Assembly: GCA_010365115.1 (NCBI GenBank) | Contig: JAAFGX010000001.1 | Coordinates: 1-64,000, forward strand | Origin: Paludibacter sp. | GTDB lineage: Bacteria; Bacteroidota; Bacteroidia; Bacteroidales; Paludibacteraceae | Length of the DNA stretch: 64,000 bases | Direction of reading: 5' to 3' | Shown: in pieces, positions 28,674 to 36,756 of the stretch | Position numbering within the stretch: position 1 is the first letter of the stretch | How the letters are laid out: each line of letters begins with the position of its first letter | Made by a program: the position numbers and the translations under genes | The notes under the pieces: model-generated | The model's database searches: none | The model's input: only the letters and a program-made list of their open reading frames with translations | What the model was told of the DNA's origin: nothing

Positions 28674-28691
28674 AACAAGAGGTTTCTTGTT
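28674..28691. terminator. Small hairpin between converging genes
   Basis: AACAAGA / TCTTGTT with a 4-nt loop, about 20 bp after the phosphoesterase stop and 24 bp after the folB stop on the other strand. It is AT-rich and short; it may serve both genes. Confidence 0.35.
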
Positions 28692-28714
28692 GAAATTTTA
28701 GTGAAATCATAATG

Positions 28715-29071
28715 TTATCTAGCTTTTTTTAGTTCAATGCTTACGTTTTGTACTTTGGCTCCAAGGGGTGGATTTAGTTTCGAAAGTTTTACTTTCAATT
28801 TTTTTATTTGCGGAAAACCATTAAAAATACTATCCAAAATTCGTTGACCCACATGCTCAATTAGTTTCGAAGGTATTTCCATTTGCTCTTTCACCACATC
28901 ATAAACCAATTGATAATTGAGCGTGTCGTGCAGTTCATCCGTTTTTCCTGCTTTCTCGATGTTCAATTCCATACTTACAGAAATGATAAACGTATTACCA
29001 AGTTGTTTTTCATGATCCAGACAACCATGAAAGGCATGGAATTCCATATTTTCGAGAATGATTTTTGACAT
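28715..29071 (-). CDS. folB: Dihydroneopterin aldolase
   Basis: 118 residues, the usual length. The N-terminal block ENMEFHAFHGCLDHEKQLGN contains the family's G-C-x-x-x-E-x-x-x-G-like signature. LNYQLVYDVVKEQM and KLIEHVGQRILDSI are the other conserved blocks, with the catalytic Glu/Lys region at the C-terminal end (KLSKLNPPLGAKVQNVSIEL). It makes 6-hydroxymethyl-dihydropterin for folate. Isolated from other folate genes here. Confidence 0.9.
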   Translation of the reverse strand: MSKIILENMEFHAFHGCLDHEKQLGNTFIISVSMELNIEKAGKTDELHDTLNYQLVYDVVKEQMEIPSKLIEHVGQRILDSIFNGFPQIKKLKVKLSKLNPPLGAKVQNVSIELKKAR

Positions 29072-29120
29072 TATGTTTTTTTTAAGGATAAAAAATACTC
29101 CAAACTCCTACCTAACAAAT

Positions 29121-29229
29121 ACAACCCCTAACCCCTAAAGGGGAATTAGCTACTTTGGTCTCAAATATTTTATAATTCAATTTGAGAAAAGGACTAACTC
29201 AGCTCCCCTTTAGGGGTTGGGGGTTATAT
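29121..29229. repeat. Inverted REP-like element, CCCCTAAAGGGG type
   Basis: The left arm AACCCCTAAAGGGG (with flanks 29121-29151) and the right arm CCCCTTTAGGGGTTGGGGGT (29201-29229) are inverted relative to each other. A second, inner pair TCTCAAAT/ATTTGAGA (29159-29166 and 29180-29187) lies in between. It fills the space between folB and fumarase. Confidence 0.65.
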
Positions 29230-29232
29230 TTT

Positions 29233-30864
29233 CTAGCAAACCATAGTTGGTTTTATCTGTTTAAAGAAATCATTTCCTTTATCGTCCACCAGAATAAATG
29301 CAGGGAAATTCTCTACTTCAATTTTCCAGATAGCCTCCATACCTAATTCAGGATACTCCAGACATTCTACTTTTTTGATGTTTTGTTCAGCCAAAATTGC
29401 AGCCGGACCGCCAATAGAACCAAGGTAGAAACCTCCATGCTTTAGGCAAGCGTCAGTCACTTGTTGGGTGCGGTTTCCTTTGGCAATCATAATCAAACTG
29501 CCGCCGTTTTCCTGTAATAAATCAACATAAGAATCCATACGTCCGGCTGTGGTTGGACCAAACGAACCGGAAGCCATGCCCTTTGGCGTTTTAGCCGGAC
29601 CAGCATAATAAATAGGATGATCTTTTGTATATTGTGGGAGCGGGTTCCCTGCATCAATCAGCTCTTTCAGTTTGGCATGTGCAATATCGCGACCAACAAC
29701 AATGGTTCCAGTCAACGAAAGACGAGTTGCTACAGGATATTTCGTCAGAATGCTCAAAATATCTTTCATTGGCATATTCAAGTCGATTTTTACAGCATCG
29801 CCTTCGCCTTGATTGCGAAGTTCAGCAGGAATCAAAGCTCCCGGATTGTCCTCCATTTTTTCCACCCATATACCATCTTTATTGATTTTACCTTTGATGT
29901 TACGGTCGGCAGAACACGAAACAGCCATACCTACAAAACAGGAAGCGCCATGACGAGAAAGACGAACAATGCGAATATCGTGTGCAAAATATTTTCCACC
30001 AAACTGAGCTCCCAAGCCAGAAGCCTGTGCTTGTTTCAGAATTTTTTGTTCCATTTCCACGTCACGGAATGCTTGTCCGAGGTCGTTTCCAGTGGTTGGC
30101 AATTCGTCGTAATATTTGGTCGAAGCTAGTTTCACTGTTTTCATGCAAGCATCGGCCGACGTTCCGCCAATGACAAAAGCAATGTGATACGGAGGACAAG
30201 CAGCTGTACCAAGGGTTTTCATTTTTTCAGTCAGGAATTTTTCAAGCGAAGTTGGGTTCAATAACGCTTTTGTTTCCTGAAAAAGGTATGATTTATTAGC
30301 CGAGCCACCACCTTTGGCAATAAACAGGAACTTGTATTCGTTTCCATGTCCGGCTACTAAGTCTATTTGAGCAGGCAGGTTAGTGCCAGTGTTCACTTCG
30401 TCGTACATGTTCAAAGCGGCATTTTGAGAGTAGCGTAGGTTTTCTTCGGTATACGTTTCGTAGATTCCTTTTGATAAAGCTTCTTCGTCACTACCATCAG
30501 TCCACACGTTGCTCCCTTTTTTTGCGTAAACGGTAGCTGTTCCTGTATCCTGACAAAAAGGCAATATTCCTTTTGCAGCAATTTCAGCATTGCGAAGCAT
30601 CGTCAATGCCACGTATTTATCATTTTCGCTAGCCTCTGAGTCAGCCAGAATTGCTGCAACCTGAAGTTGATGTTCAGGACGAAGCAAAAATGAACAGTCG
30701 CGCATAGCAGCACGAGCCAGTTTGGTCAATGCTTCAGGCTCTACTTTCAGAATTTGCTGTCCGTCAAATTCCGATACAGACACATGCTCTTTGGTAAGCA
30801 AATAATATTCGGTTTTTTCTTTTCCCAATGGGAAAGTTTCCTGATACTTGAATTCTTTAGCCAT
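29233..30864 (-). CDS. fumA: Class I (iron-sulfur) fumarate hydratase
   Basis: 543 residues, matching the two-domain fused class I enzyme. The alpha part has [34 protein letters not shown] and [16 protein letters not shown]; the cysteines there (with C in CFVGMAVSC) are candidates for the 4Fe-4S ligands. The C-terminal beta part has [21 protein letters not shown] and [13 protein letters not shown]. It interconverts fumarate and malate. Oxygen-labile class I enzymes fit an anaerobic lifestyle. Monocistronic, read leftward. Confidence 0.95.
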   Translation of the reverse strand: MAKEFKYQETFPLGKEKTEYYLLTKEHVSVSEFDGQQILKVEPEALTKLARAAMRDCSFLLRPEHQLQVAAILADSEASENDKYVALTMLRNAEIAAKGILPFCQDTGTATVYAKKGSNVWTDGSDEEALSKGIYETYTEENLRYSQNAALNMYDEVNTGTNLPAQIDLVAGHGNEYKFLFIAKGGGSANKSYLFQETKALLNPTSLEKFLTEKMKTLGTAACPPYHIAFVIGGTSADACMKTVKLASTKYYDELPTTGNDLGQAFRDVEMEQKILKQAQASGLGAQFGGKYFAHDIRIVRLSRHGASCFVGMAVSCSADRNIKGKINKDGIWVEKMEDNPGALIPAELRNQGEGDAVKIDLNMPMKDILSILTKYPVATRLSLTGTIVVGRDIAHAKLKELIDAGNPLPQYTKDHPIYYAGPAKTPKGMASGSFGPTTAGRMDSYVDLLQENGGSLIMIAKGNRTQQVTDACLKHGGFYLGSIGGPAAILAEQNIKKVECLEYPELGMEAIWKIEVENFPAFILVDDKGNDFFKQIKPTMVC

Positions 30865-31054
30865 TATAAATGTTTATATTTTTGTAATTGTAGTTTGAAA
30901 AGAGTTGCAAAATTACGTAAATAATTTTGTAGTTCGTTTAAACATTTCAATAAAAGACAGTGAAAATTCTCACTCTCTAAACAATTAAACTAGAACCATT
31001 TAGTATCGGTTTTAGTCTAATTATTTATTATTGTTATGATTGGACGTGTATGAT

Positions 31055-33934
31055 TTAAAACAATGCCAATTGCCCATCTTCATCAACCATATCATTGGGT
31101 AAAACTGAATCGTTTTTTATCGTTTTAACTGGTTTTTCCTTTACTTTTTCATTTGGAGTTTCAGGTTCAGCAGGTTTCTTTGCAGTTTCTTTCTTTATTT
31201 TTGGAACTACAACTTCTTCAGTAATGTCTACAATCTCCGTTTTTTCTGAATACGTAAATTCAGCATCCACCTCTTCTATTGTATCCTCACTTTCGTCAGT
31301 TTCTTCCGCTTCTTTTTCGCCTGAATCATTACGGATATCTTCGATTTTTACTTTAAAGCGCAGTGGTTCTAATTCATTTATTGTTTCCACTTCGAAAGTT
31401 GTGAGTCGTTTTCCTTTTGCTTTGAAGCTTTTTACGCCGATAAATTCTTCAGCATCTATAACCAACGTTTCCCGGTAAGCATCGTTGCCGCCCATTACCA
31501 CTTCGAAACGTGGATAATCCACATCGGTCATTAGCATTAATCGTGATTCATTATTATCGCCCAGGAAATTTTGCAATTTCTGGTTGGCTTCGAACTGGAA
31601 ACGCTTTAGGTAATAAAATTTTTGTTCTGCATCCCACAAAGCTACTGACCAGACTTTATTTGCATCAAATTTCTCGATAACCAAAATATCTTTTTCGTAA
31701 TGGTTGTTCAGGTCGAAATTGGAAGTGTAATATTCACCTTTCGATGAAACCACCAAAATCATGTCATCGCTAAGGAATTCGCCCAAATGTTCGCCACGGT
31801 TATCGTAGTTCAACCGCAATACATCGCGGTCGAACCAAACTTGTCTTCCTCCAAGCGTTGAACCGCCTTTTTGTTTTAATGCAATTTTTTGAATATCGTT
31901 TTTGGTAAGAATATTTCCCATCGACTGACGGCCTTTGATGGCAATTTCACAGAAATCCTTCTCGAAATTCAATTTGAAAAGCCGTGGTTTAGGTTTCAAT
32001 GTTACCCGTATTACTTCGGCTTCGGCATTGGGGTTGGAAGTGAAATAAATCACCTTCGAGCCAGCAGTTCCTTGCGTTATGTCATAATCTTTATCGCGCG
32101 TAATGCCATTTACTGCAAAGCGTTTGATGTAATATGGTCCGGTTTTACCATCGCGATAAACAGTATTGTAAACTGTTCGTTTGTCGTTTTTCTTGAAAAC
32201 ATCTAAGTGCAAAATATTTTTGCCCACAAAAATTTTATCGGCTACTTTTACGATTTTATATTTTCCATCTTTAAAGAAAATAATAATATCGTCAATGTCT
32301 GAGCAATTGCATACAAATTCATCCTTGCGGAGTGAAGTGCCAATAAATCCTTCGTCGAAATTGACAAACAGTTTTTCGTTGGCTTCCACCACCTTCGAAG
32401 CCACAATGGTCTCAAAGTTTCGAATCTCCGTGCGACGTGGATAATCTTTTCCGTATTTGGCTTTCAATCCTTCGTACCATGCAATGGTATAATCCACCAA
32501 ATGAGCTAAATGATGGTCAATTTCATCGATTTTTTTCTGTATTGAAATCAGCATATCGTTCGCTTTGTCTGAGTCGAACTTGGTAATACGCATCATTTTT
32601 ATTTCGAGCAATTTCAAAAAATCTTCACGCACAATTTCACGTATAAAATCTTTTTTGAAAGGCTCTAATCGTTTGTCAATATGGCCAATAACTTCGTCCT
32701 GCGAAGTACTGTCCTCGAACCCTTTATCTTTATAAATGCGGTTTTCAATAAATATCTTCTCGAGCGAAGTGAAGAACAATTGTTCTTGTAATTCTCCTTT
32801 TTGTATTTCAAGTTCCGATTTCAGCAAATCCATAGTATGTTCACAACTAATGCGCAACATTTCACTCACTCCGCAAAAACGTGGTTTGTTATCATGAATA
32901 ACACAGCAATTTGGCGAAATACTGAGTTCACAGTCGGTAAAAGCATAAAGTGCGTCAATTGTTTTGTCGGATGATGAGCCAGGAATCAGATGTATAAGGA
33001 TTTCAACATTGGCGGAAGTGTTATCATCCACTTTGCGAATTTTAATTTTACCTTTATCGCTGGCACGTATTATCGATTCAATTAATTTGGATGTGTTTGA
33101 TCCGTATGGAATTTCGGTTATTGCAAGTGTTTTATTGTCAATTTTGCCGATTTTTGCACGTATTTTTACAGCACCACCACGTTCGCCATCATTATATCTG
33201 CTTACATCAATCGAGCCGCCGGTTTGAAAATCAGGAAAAAGGATAAACCCTTTTCCAAGTAAATGAGCAATACAAGCATCGAGTAATTCATTGAAATTAT
33301 GAGGCAAAATTTTCGAATTCAAACCTACTGCAATTCCTTCCACACCTTGCGCTAGCAGCAAGGGAAATTTTACTGGCAATGCAATTGGTTCTTTATTACG
33401 CCCATCGTAGGACGATTTCCATTCAGTAGTTTTTGGATTGAAAACCGTTTCGAGCGCAAATTTAGAAAGTCGGGCTTCGATATAACGGGGTGCAGCAGCA
33501 CCATCACCGGTAAGTATATTTCCCCAGTTTCCCTGGCAATCTATCAAAATGTCTTTTTGTCCGAGTTGCACCAATGCATCGCCGATGGACGCATCGCCAT
33601 GAGGGTGAAATTGCATGGTGTGGCCCACAATATTAGCCACTTTATTGTATCGACCATCATCCAGTCGTTTCATTGAATGCAAAATACGACGCTGAACGGG
33701 TTTTAATCCATCGTAAATATCGGGCACAGCACGTTCCAGAATTACATACGATGCATAGTCCAAAAACCAGTTTTGGTACATCCCCGATAGATGATGTTTA
33801 ACAGCATCGTCAGCAATTTTTGGCACTTTATATTGAGAATGTGCAGCAGATTCTGTCTCAATAGCGTTTTCTTCGGCTGCACCGTTCAATTCGTTTTCTT
33901 CGTTTTCCGCTTCAATTATTTCGTCTGTGCTCAT
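31055..33934 (-). CDS. parC: Topoisomerase IV/gyrase subunit A, ParC type with acidic tail
   Basis: 959 residues. The breakage-reunion domain has the active-site Tyr151 in AAAPRYIEARLS, preceded by FHPHGDASIGDALV (quinolone region). The C-terminal beta-pinwheel region follows from about 500. The last ~120 residues form a low-complexity Glu/Lys-rich tail (EEVVVPKIKKETAKKPAEP), ending D-E-D-G-Q-L-A-L-F. That ending fits the QL[SD]LF clamp-binding pattern. No parE is adjacent. Bacteroidota ParC proteins are commonly longer than those of Proteobacteria. No clear promoter was seen upstream. Confidence 0.9.
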   Translation of the reverse strand: MSTDEIIEAENEENELNGAAEENAIETESAAHSQYKVPKIADDAVKHHLSGMYQNWFLDYASYVILERAVPDIYDGLKPVQRRILHSMKRLDDGRYNKVANIVGHTMQFHPHGDASIGDALVQLGQKDILIDCQGNWGNILTGDGAAAPRYIEARLSKFALETVFNPKTTEWKSSYDGRNKEPIALPVKFPLLLAQGVEGIAVGLNSKILPHNFNELLDACIAHLLGKGFILFPDFQTGGSIDVSRYNDGERGGAVKIRAKIGKIDNKTLAITEIPYGSNTSKLIESIIRASDKGKIKIRKVDDNTSANVEILIHLIPGSSSDKTIDALYAFTDCELSISPNCCVIHDNKPRFCGVSEMLRISCEHTMDLLKSELEIQKGELQEQLFFTSLEKIFIENRIYKDKGFEDSTSQDEVIGHIDKRLEPFKKDFIREIVREDFLKLLEIKMMRITKFDSDKANDMLISIQKKIDEIDHHLAHLVDYTIAWYEGLKAKYGKDYPRRTEIRNFETIVASKVVEANEKLFVNFDEGFIGTSLRKDEFVCNCSDIDDIIIFFKDGKYKIVKVADKIFVGKNILHLDVFKKNDKRTVYNTVYRDGKTGPYYIKRFAVNGITRDKDYDITQGTAGSKVIYFTSNPNAEAEVIRVTLKPKPRLFKLNFEKDFCEIAIKGRQSMGNILTKNDIQKIALKQKGGSTLGGRQVWFDRDVLRLNYDNRGEHLGEFLSDDMILVVSSKGEYYTSNFDLNNHYEKDILVIEKFDANKVWSVALWDAEQKFYYLKRFQFEANQKLQNFLGDNNESRLMLMTDVDYPRFEVVMGGNDAYRETLVIDAEEFIGVKSFKAKGKRLTTFEVETINELEPLRFKVKIEDIRNDSGEKEAEETDESEDTIEEVDAEFTYSEKTEIVDITEEVVVPKIKKETAKKPAEPETPNEKVKEKPVKTIKNDSVLPNDMVDEDGQLALF

Positions 33935-33941
33935 GCAATTA

Positions 33942-33970
33942 GTTACAAGTTACGCGTTACAGGTTACGAG
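33942..33970. repeat. Heptad tract, GTTAC every 7 bp (left of an inverted pair)
   Basis: GTTAC recurs at 33942, 33949, 33956 and 33963, exactly 7 bp apart, just upstream of parC. The same word in reverse complement recurs at 34144-34171, so the two arrays face each other across the parC-glyS gap. Confidence 0.7.
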
Positions 33971-34082
33971 AGAGTTAGCATATAGTTGTTGCTTGATCGG
34001 ATGCAATCAATTTTTATTGCTCAAAAATCCCTACTACCATAGTATTTTTCAAATTCAATCGACAAAAATACAAAAAAAATAG

Positions 34083-34090
34083 TAACTTTG
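34083..34090 (+). promoter_or_regulatory. -7 element of glyS
   Basis: TAACTTTG, an exact -7 match, 87 bp before the glyS ATG. No TTTG is found at the normal -33 distance, so support is partial. The 5' leader would include the heptad tract. Confidence 0.45.
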
Positions 34091-34143
34091 CACCTCATTT
34101 TGGAGTACATTTTTATTCAAAAATTGACTACTTCAAATTTTTT

Positions 34144-34171
34144 GTAACTTGTAACTCGTAACTCGTAACTA
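34144..34171. repeat. Heptad tract, GTAAC every 7 bp (right of the pair)
   Basis: GTAAC recurs at 34144, 34151, 34158 and 34165, ending six bases before the glyS start codon. It is in inverted orientation to the array at 33942-33970. Confidence 0.7.
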
Positions 34172-34177
34172 AATATT

Positions 34178-35725
34178 ATGGCTTCACAAGAAGATGTTTT
34201 TAAAAAATTGATTGCGCATTGCAAAGAATATGGTTTTGTATTTCCGTCAAGCGAAATTTATGACGGATTAAGTGCAGTGTATGACTATGGTCAGAACGGT
34301 GTTGAGCTAAAAAACAACATAAAAAAATACTGGTGGGACAGCATGGTGTTGCTCAACGAAAATGTAGTTGGACTGGATGCAGCTATTTTTATGCACCCTA
34401 CAACATGGAAGGCTTCTGGTCACGTTGACGCATTTAACGATCCGTTGATTGACAACAAAGACAGCAAAAAACGCTATCGTGCCGATGTGCTGATTGAAGA
34501 TTTGTTGGCAAAGTACGACGACAAAATGAATAAAGAAGTTGAGAAAGCCGCCAAACGTTTTGGTGACAGCTTTGACGAAGCTGTTTTTCGGTCGACCAAT
34601 GAACGTGTATTGGAAAATCAGGCGAAGCGTAATGAAATTCATGCTCGTTTTGTAAAGGCGTTGAATGATTCTGATTTGGTTGAATTGAAAGCTATAATAG
34701 AAGATTATGAAGTGGTTTGTCCCGTAAGCGGAACCCGCAACTGGACTGATGTTCGTCAGTTTAACCTGATGTTTTCCACGGAAATTGGTTCAACTGCCGA
34801 TAGCGCTTTGAAAATTTACCTTCGTCCGGAAACTGCTCAGGGAATTTTTGTCAACTTCCTGAATGTGCAAAAAACAGGACGTATGAAAATCCCCTTTGGT
34901 ATTGCACAAATAGGTAAAGCATTCCGCAACGAGATTGTCGCCCGTCAGTTTATTTTCCGCATGCGCGAATTCGAACAAATGGAAATGCAATTTTTTGTTC
35001 GTCCCGGCGAGGAAATGAAATGGTTTGAACATTGGAAGGAATCCCGCTTAAAATGGCACAAAGCACTTGGATTGGGAGATCAAAAATATCGTTTTCATGA
35101 TCATGATAAATTAGCACATTATGCTAATGCTGCTACCGATATTGAATTTGAAATGCCTTTCGGGTTCAAAGAAGTGGAAGGAATTCATTCTCGTACCGAT
35201 TTCGATTTGAGCAGTCATGAAAAATTCTCGGGAAAAAACATCAAGTATTTTGATCCTGAAATAAATCAATCTTACACTCCGTATGTTATTGAAACATCGA
35301 TTGGTGTGGATCGTACATTTTTATCAATAATGGCAGCTTCGTACAACGAAGAAACACTTGAAAACGGAGAAACTCGTGTTGTATTGAATCTTCCACCGGT
35401 ATTAGCACCTGTTAAGGCTTGTATTATGCCTTTGGTTAAAAAAGACGGACTTCCTGAAAAGGCCCGTGAAATAATGAACGACCTAAAATTCGATTTCAAA
35501 TGCGCATATGATGAAAAAGATTCTATCGGGAAACGCTATCGTCGTCAGGATGCAATTGGAACTCCATTCTGTTTAACTGTCGATCATCAAACCATGGAAG
35601 ACAACTGCGTTACCATACGTTACCGTGATACCATGTTGCAGGAGCGTGTTGCCATAACTGATTTGCATAAAATTATTGGCGACTTGGTGAATATGAAAAA
35701 CTTGTTTCGTAAAATAGTTGGATAA
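34178..35725 (+). CDS. glyS: Glycyl-tRNA synthetase, single-chain dimeric type
   Basis: 515 residues, the length of the alpha2 (eukaryote/archaeal-like, class IIa) form found in Bacteroidota. Class II motif 2 is in FGIAQIGKAFRNEIVARQFIFRMREFEQMEMQFF, and motif 3 in TYGVDRTFLS-like VIETSIGVDRTFLSIM. Anticodon-binding domain from about residue 405 (LAPVKACIMPLVKKDGLPEK). It charges tRNA-Gly. It is followed by a strong terminator. Confidence 0.96.
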   Translation: MASQEDVFKKLIAHCKEYGFVFPSSEIYDGLSAVYDYGQNGVELKNNIKKYWWDSMVLLNENVVGLDAAIFMHPTTWKASGHVDAFNDPLIDNKDSKKRYRADVLIEDLLAKYDDKMNKEVEKAAKRFGDSFDEAVFRSTNERVLENQAKRNEIHARFVKALNDSDLVELKAIIEDYEVVCPVSGTRNWTDVRQFNLMFSTEIGSTADSALKIYLRPETAQGIFVNFLNVQKTGRMKIPFGIAQIGKAFRNEIVARQFIFRMREFEQMEMQFFVRPGEEMKWFEHWKESRLKWHKALGLGDQKYRFHDHDKLAHYANAATDIEFEMPFGFKEVEGIHSRTDFDLSSHEKFSGKNIKYFDPEINQSYTPYVIETSIGVDRTFLSIMAASYNEETLENGETRVVLNLPPVLAPVKACIMPLVKKDGLPEKAREIMNDLKFDFKCAYDEKDSIGKRYRRQDAIGTPFCLTVDHQTMEDNCVTIRYRDTMLQERVAITDLHKIIGDLVNMKNLFRKIVG

Positions 35726-35746
35726 TTAATTAGAAATATGTTTAAT

Positions 35747-35780
35747 ACAAACGGGGTGGCTTTAAGTCGCCCCGTTTTTG
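35747..35780 (+). terminator. Intrinsic terminator of glyS
   Basis: AAACGGGG pairs with CCCCGTTT (plus ACA/TGT extension) around a 13-nt loop, followed by TTTTTGTTTTTT. It lies 24 bp after the stop codon. Confidence 0.85.
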
Positions 35781-35788
35781 TTTTTTAA

Positions 35789-35904
35789 GGCTGACAGAGT
35801 TCCGGTCTTCCTGGGATGACAGAATTCCGATTCTGTTTAGGATGACAGAATTCCGATTCTGTCAATATTCTTCTTCTTTCGACAGAGTCGGAACTCTGTC
35901 ATCC
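35789..35904. repeat. Cluster of four REP palindromes, left of the RAYT gene
   Basis: Units: a degenerate copy at 35789-35810; GACAGAATTCCGATTCTGTT at 35818-35837; GACAGAATTCCGATTCTGTC at 35844-35863; and GACAGAGTCGGAACTCTGTC at 35881-35900, inverted. Each is an 8-bp perfect stem with a 4-nt TCCG or CGGA loop, flanked by GGAT or ATCC. The last two form a head-to-head pair separated by 17 bp. Confidence 0.85.
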
Positions 35905-35914
35905 CTGATCGCGA

Positions 35915-36565
35915 TTAAAATATTCTTGTTCCTTTCCATTCCCACCAGTTCTCAACTAAACATGCAGAAACCGGATTTTCTATTGTGTAGTTTATAGCAT
36001 TATGAAGATGTAAGTTGTCTCGAATAGTTGTGTCATAGCTTTCATTTTGCCAAATTGTTCCAGTTCGATTTTCAAGTTTATTGATTTGATTAGCAGAAAA
36101 TCTTTTTACAGATTGCAATATGTCCTGCAAATAAATAGGCTCACCAATTTCATCATTATCGAGCACTCTGAATACCCAATGTACATGATTGGACATTACA
36201 CATAAAGCATAATTTTCAATTCGCTTTCCTTCCCAGAAGCAAAGTGCATTTATTATTGCTTGCGTGTTCTCTTCTTTCGATAAATTGACAATAAATTCTG
36301 TTTGTAAATGTAGTAAATCGTCATAAGCTTTCATGTATTTTTTTCGAATCCTGAAATATTCTATTTTTAAATCGCTAATTTTTTCATCATCCGCAGTATT
36401 TATTTTTTCATTATCTATTAGATTCCTAATATTCTTTAATTGTATGGCATAACTTTCTAATGCCTTATGAGGAACGGCATCTTTTATACACCAAGTCACA
36501 AAATATGCCTGACCGGATTGTTGAAAGTGAGGTAAATGGCGACGGTGGTATTCTTTCTTTTCCAT
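35915..36565 (-). CDS. REP-associated tyrosine transposase (RAYT, HUH/Y1 family)
   Basis: 216 residues. N-terminal HRRHLPHFQQSGQAYFVTW is the conserved start of the family. The metal motif H-V-H is at 127-129 (MSNHVHWVF) and the catalytic Tyr is probably Y177 (WQNESYDTTIRD). It is a single-domain relaxase-like nuclease of the TnpA-REP type that cuts single-stranded REP DNA. It is flanked on both sides by matching palindromes. No frameshift or loss of the core residues is seen, so it may be active. Confidence 0.9.
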   Translation of the reverse strand: MEKKEYHRRHLPHFQQSGQAYFVTWCIKDAVPHKALESYAIQLKNIRNLIDNEKINTADDEKISDLKIEYFRIRKKYMKAYDDLLHLQTEFIVNLSKEENTQAIINALCFWEGKRIENYALCVMSNHVHWVFRVLDNDEIGEPIYLQDILQSVKRFSANQINKLENRTGTIWQNESYDTTIRDNLHLHNAINYTIENPVSACLVENWWEWKGTRIF

Positions 36566-36612
36566 GTAAGTAAGTTTAGATTTTTGCGAAGATAATTATT
36601 TTCTTTTAATTG

Positions 36613-36674
36613 GGATGACAGAATTCCGATTCTGTCAATATTCTTCTTCCGACAGAGTCGGAACTCTGTCATCC
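36613..36674. repeat. REP pair, right of the RAYT gene
   Basis: GACAGAATTCCGATTCTGTC (36617-36636) and inverted GACAGAGTCGGAACTCTGTC (36651-36670), separated by 14 bp, with GGAT and ATCC flanks. It matches the pair at 35840-35904 almost base for base. Confidence 0.85.
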
Positions 36675-36695
36675 CAAGCAACTCTATCCTCCCGA

Positions 36696-36730
36696 AAAAA
36701 AGCAGTTACCCGTTTCCGGATAACTGCTTT
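36696..36730 (-). terminator. Terminator of the EF-G-like gene
   Basis: Minus strand AAAGCAGTTA / TAACTGCTTT with a 12-nt loop, then seven T. It lies 26 bp after the stop codon. Confidence 0.85.
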
Positions 36731-36756
36731 GGTTTTGAATAGTAATAATCGTGTGT

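Larger units (their letters stand above)
35840..36674 (-). mobile_element. RAYT gene with flanking REP pairs
   Basis: The transposase gene is bracketed by two near-identical copies of a ~62-bp REP pair (35840-35904 and 36613-36674). The arms, their GGAT/ATCC flanks and the CAATATTCTTCTTC spacer are the same; the left copy has three extra bases in the spacer. This is the arrangement of a REP-associated tyrosine transposase next to its substrate repeats. It sits between glyS and the EF-G-like gene. Confidence 0.8.

Noticed and set aside
29617-30129. A 170-codon open frame antisense to fumarase
   Set aside because: It lies wholly opposite a strongly conserved enzyme, has no recognisable domain and starts inside coding sequence; a shadow frame.
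33942-34171. CRISPR-like periodic repeats
   Set aside because: Period is 7 bp with no spacers, and no cas genes are present.
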